A stretch of DNA of 41,590 nt, taken from Abditibacteriota bacterium. Its GTDB lineage: Bacteria > Armatimonadota > UBA5829. The notes beneath the pieces were generated by a model. It had not been told where the DNA came from, ran no database searches, and saw only the letters and a list, made by a program, of their open reading frames with translations. This document shows, piece after piece, positions 38,731 to 41,590 of this stretch; position 1 is the first letter of the stretch; each line of letters starts with the position of its first letter. A program made the translations under genes and the position numbers. The stretch lies in assembly GCA_017445025.1 (NCBI GenBank), contig JAFSVJ010000019.1, positions 1 through 41,590 on the forward strand. The letters run 5' to 3'.

Positions 38731-41064
38731 TTAATCCTTAAAAATATCATAAACATTTTTAATAAGACTGATATATTCATCGAGGTCGTAGGTAGGTTGA
38801 CCGTAGAGATAGTGGTTTCTGCCTTCCGCATCCCCTGTCCACTCTATTAAGTAGATGGTTTTCTTACTCATGGTATAAGGCACAAGACAGAAATTCGTCA
38901 CGCTATCCGCCAAAGCGGTATCTTCTCCTTGACAAATCAATTCTCCCGTCTTCAAATCTGTCACTTTATAAGATATTTTTTTGTCCTCAAAAGTATCGTT
39001 TACCGCCACAAGTTCAATATTCCAAGCATAAGGTTCTTTAAACATACAAATAAGATCTTGCTGACTTGCTTTTATGTATTCATAGGCAGGTTTTTTGCTG
39101 TAATAATAGTCCACAACGGCATCGGAGAACTGAGGCCATCCGTCTATTAAGTTCCACCAAATAAGTCCCGTCTTCTTCCACTTATCGCTTCTAAACATTT
39201 CAATAAAGAATTTTTTGGCTTCTCCCTGAGATATTTGACTTGCTTTAATAAAAGTATCCAAATCTTCCGGCACGGTGCCAAACAATTCTCTTACCTGTTT
39301 AACCATAAGTTCGTTTCTGAAAGTGAATTCTTTAGTCAAATCGGGACTTGAGGAATGGAGTTTCCACTCGTCATTATCCATAGGCCAGAGACACTCTTTG
39401 GATATAAACTTCTCAATAGACTCTCTGTTTGGCATTCCGTGATACCCAATCTCTGAGGCAAAATGATATATTTGGTCAAAGTAATACTTACCTTTAAAGT
39501 AATCACGAGGGCCCCATGGGTGTCCTTCGGGAGCCATATCCCCGTATTTGAAAGGATTAAGTTTACAATAGGGAGAGGAAGCCAAATAGGGACGAGTAAA
39601 ATCTTCCTGTGCCAAAATCTGAGGAATAAGTTCTCTTGTGACCACATTATCTTCCGGGTTTAGGTTATAGTCTATATAGGAAGCCATATAATCACACTCA
39701 TTATCCCCGTTCCAAAGTATAATGGAAGGGTGTTGTCTGAGTCTTCGAACCACCTTCACTATTTCTGTATATATATTTTCTTGAAACTCTTTTGTCATAG
39801 GATAATTACAACAAGCCATACCGAAATCATGCCATATCATAATACCTTTCCTATCACAAATATCAAAGAGAATATCATCTTCGTAAACATTTCCGCCCCA
39901 GAGACGAATAATATTACAGTTAAGGTCTTCAATCATGTCAAGAGCTTTTGGAATTCTCTCTTTATCTCGGGAGTGATAAGCATCCATAGGCACCCAGTTA
40001 GAGCCTTTACAGAACACCTTCTTTCCGTTTATCTTAAAAACAAACTCACCGTTGCTCTCTTTATCCGTTCGATCTGTTCTGTCAAGTTCCACGGTCCTTA
40101 TACCGAAATGAAATTCCGTTTCGTCAATAACCTTATCATTTTTATAGAGTTTTCCCACGGCTTCGTAAATATTAGGGTCACCGGACCCTTTTGGCCACCA
40201 GAGTTTTGGATTATCTGCGGTTATGTGGAAGAGATATTTTCCGAAACGAATCTGCTCTTTGTGGTAAATTCTGCTGTCCCCACACTTTGCGTCAAGCTCA
40301 AAATAATACTTATCTTCCCCATAGGGCCAATCTATAACAGCGTTCAGGTGTATTTTCAAGTTAACTTTATGATATTCAAAGGAATTGGTAGAAACAAAGA
40401 CATAGTTAATCCTTTCCTTGGGCCTCTCTCTCAAATAAACATCACGCCAAATACCGCAAGAAAGGGTTCTTGGCATAATATCCCAACCGAAAGCAGACCC
40501 GGGCTTTCTTATGAAGAGACTCTCCCCTGTTGTAGGTTGAGAATATGTGTTTAAGGGATAATCATATTTTAAAGCTTCATAATATGTGGGAGAGAATTTA
40601 ACAAATATTTCGTTTTCCCCTTCTCTCAATTTTTTTGACACATCAAAAGTATGTTCCACAAAACAATTATCCGTATGAGCCAAAAATTCTCCGTTAAGAT
40701 AAATATCACAAATTGTGTCAAGACCTTCAAACACAAGCTCTTGATTTTCTGTCTGTTCTACATTAAATTTTCTGTAATAATATTTGTAATATATCTCCCA
40801 TTTTTGGTTATCTCTTGTAGCCATACCTTTAAACAAATCCCCAATTATACCCTCTCTTTGAAGATCTAACTCAAAATTACCGGGAACCGTTGCATCTATG
40901 GTCTGCAAATCGTAGGGTTTTTCAAAAAACAATTCAGCCCACTTTTCCAGTGTGCTTAAAGCTTTAAGCTCCACACTCGTAGATACAGGCAAATTTTCTT
41001 TTGTGTAAGATAAACTCCAATCTCCGTTAAGATTTAAAGTTCTTTTATTTTTTAAATAGTCCAT
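38731..41064 (-). CDS. GH2 beta-mannosidase-like glycoside hydrolase
   Basis: 777 residues with the GH2 layout: jelly-roll N-terminus (LNGDWSLSY, ATVPGNFELDL), immunoglobulin-like middle (IHLNAVIDWPYG, PKLWWPKGSGDPNIYEA) and a TIM barrel. Acid/base Glu in ILWNGDNECDYM near residue 455 and nucleophile Glu in FASEIGYHGMPN near residue 536. GxNWVPMDAYHSR matches beta-mannosidases and exo-beta-D-glucosaminidases more than beta-galactosidases. No signal peptide, so probably cytosolic and acting on imported oligosaccharides. Ribosome site AGGA. The palindrome-rich repeat copy 2 begins about 30 bases before the start codon. Confidence 0.9.
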   Translation of the reverse strand: MDYLKNKRTLNLNGDWSLSYTKENLPVSTSVELKALSTLEKWAELFFEKPYDLQTIDATVPGNFELDLQREGIIGDLFKGMATRDNQKWEIYYKYYYRKFNVEQTENQELVFEGLDTICDIYLNGEFLAHTDNCFVEHTFDVSKKLREGENEIFVKFSPTYYEALKYDYPLNTYSQPTTGESLFIRKPGSAFGWDIMPRTLSCGIWRDVYLRERPKERINYVFVSTNSFEYHKVNLKIHLNAVIDWPYGEDKYYFELDAKCGDSRIYHKEQIRFGKYLFHITADNPKLWWPKGSGDPNIYEAVGKLYKNDKVIDETEFHFGIRTVELDRTDRTDKESNGEFVFKINGKKVFCKGSNWVPMDAYHSRDKERIPKALDMIEDLNCNIIRLWGGNVYEDDILFDICDRKGIMIWHDFGMACCNYPMTKEFQENIYTEIVKVVRRLRQHPSIILWNGDNECDYMASYIDYNLNPEDNVVTRELIPQILAQEDFTRPYLASSPYCKLNPFKYGDMAPEGHPWGPRDYFKGKYYFDQIYHFASEIGYHGMPNRESIEKFISKECLWPMDNDEWKLHSSSPDLTKEFTFRNELMVKQVRELFGTVPEDLDTFIKASQISQGEAKKFFIEMFRSDKWKKTGLIWWNLIDGWPQFSDAVVDYYYSKKPAYEYIKASQQDLICMFKEPYAWNIELVAVNDTFEDKKISYKVTDLKTGELICQGEDTALADSVTNFCLVPYTMSKKTIYLIEWTGDAEGRNHYLYGQPTYDLDEYISLIKNVYDIFKD

Positions 41065-41094
41065 TGTTAATCCTTTTTTTTATGATAAATTAAA

Positions 41095-41570
41095 AAATAT
41101 ATTTTGCTTCGCAAAATAATGGTCGATTTAGCTATGCAAAACTGAGTTTTGCTCCGCTAAATTTTGGTTTGCATTTTTATATAGATTTTGCTACGCAAAA
41201 TCATTCTTCTTATAATCGCAAAACATCCGTTTTGCGACACCCACAACCCCAGTTAAATTGACAGTTCGCTTTCCATTCCCTAAAAGTTTCGCTATTCGCT
41301 CAACTTTTTGGGAACCCTTGGAATTCGCGAACACCAATTTGCCAGCAGGGTGGGTGGGTCTATAAAGGGTTCCCGAAAAGTCGCAAGACTTTTTGGGAAT
41401 AATGCCCTAAAGGGAGTGGGGCGGAGCGTGCTTTTGATCCCACCCCCAGGCCCCCTCCCTTGTGATTTTTTTTGCTTCGTTAAACTACGCAAAAAAACAA
41501 GGCGAGGGGTGTCCGGTGCGTCTACTTTACCATTTCTCGTGACTAAAGAGTTTATCAACCATAGCCAACT
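41095..41570 (+). repeat. Palindrome-rich dispersed repeat, copy 2, with two nested hairpin insertions
   Basis: Matches 18445-18800 in long blocks. It is about 120 bp longer because of two inserts: 41270-41326, inside the loop of the TTCGC/GCGAA hairpin, and about 41345-41400. Each insert carries the same 13-bp imperfect palindrome, TTCCCTAAAAGTT/AACTTTTTGGGAA (41276-41314) and TTCCCGAAAAGTC/GACTTTTTGGGAA (41370-41399). Two 88-codon frames across it, one per strand, are not gene-like. The copy may continue past the window end. Confidence 0.85.
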
Positions 41571-41590
41571 CTAAATTTTAGAGCTCACCC

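Noticed and set aside
41292..41574. Two overlapping 88-codon frames at the window end
   Set aside because: Opposite-strand frames over the same nested hairpin inserts; not shared with copy 1 of the repeat.

Overview
The window is about 41.6 kb of an AT-rich bacterial chromosome and almost every gene is on the minus strand. The best taxonomic clue is the pseudopilin at 23783-24514. Its N-terminus reads [19 protein letters not shown], followed by [13 protein letters not shown] and a C-terminal H-X9-DG box. This form is typical of Armatimonadota/Abditibacteriota; Lentisphaerota usually have a LLPALNKAR form. Together with plant-polysaccharide glycosidases, aryl-acid CoA ligase chemistry and polyol enzymes, it suggests an anaerobic animal-gut or rumen member of that group. 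The assignment is an inference.

Layout, left to right. (1) 1-4100: tRNA-Glu and tRNA-Met behind a strong promoter, then a Sel1-repeat protein, glycogen phosphorylase and YraN in one overlapping operon. (2) 4200-8800: two DUF805 membrane proteins on the plus strand, then a DpnI-type restriction module (dpnD-like plus dpnC-like) lying exactly between two direct copies of one terminator hairpin, then a BspA-like leucine-rich-repeat protein. (3) 8850-12110: iron alcohol dehydrogenase, a tandem-ACT protein and a phenylacetate/aryl-acetate CoA ligase. The ligase is preceded by what looks like a complete ribosome-mediated attenuator with a Tyr/Trp leader peptide. (4) 12200-17050: a secreted hypothetical protein, a 210-bp inverted-repeat element, and the rpsB-tsf-pyrH-frr operon. 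(5) 17059-28211: a carbohydrate locus with a GH32 fructanase, four paralogous secreted metallophosphoesterases, a DUF4838 protein, a pseudopilin, and a divergent GntR-type regulator with two matching palindromic operators. (6) 28239-37450: a 2-oxoacid dehydrogenase complex (fused E1, E3, E2) and two polyol-phosphate type dehydrogenases. E2 is flanked by two copies of a four-helix-bundle-protein cassette, one intact and one decayed, each bracketed by inverted TGCATT-type arrays. (7) 37663-41590: a NucS-like/DUF5655 nuclease, a GH2 beta-mannosidase-like enzyme, and a second copy of the palindrome-rich dispersed repeat that also lies upstream of GH32.

Five observations deserve attention: the Tyr/Trp attenuator on the aryl-CoA ligase gene; the DpnI homologue with a duplicated winged-helix reader and a GATC-studded promoter on the dpnD-like gene; the four-helix-bundle cassette seen in intact, decayed and apparently empty states; the nested hairpin insertions and one compensatory change in the dispersed repeat; and the palindromes shared by the GntR regulator gene and the pseudopilin gene.
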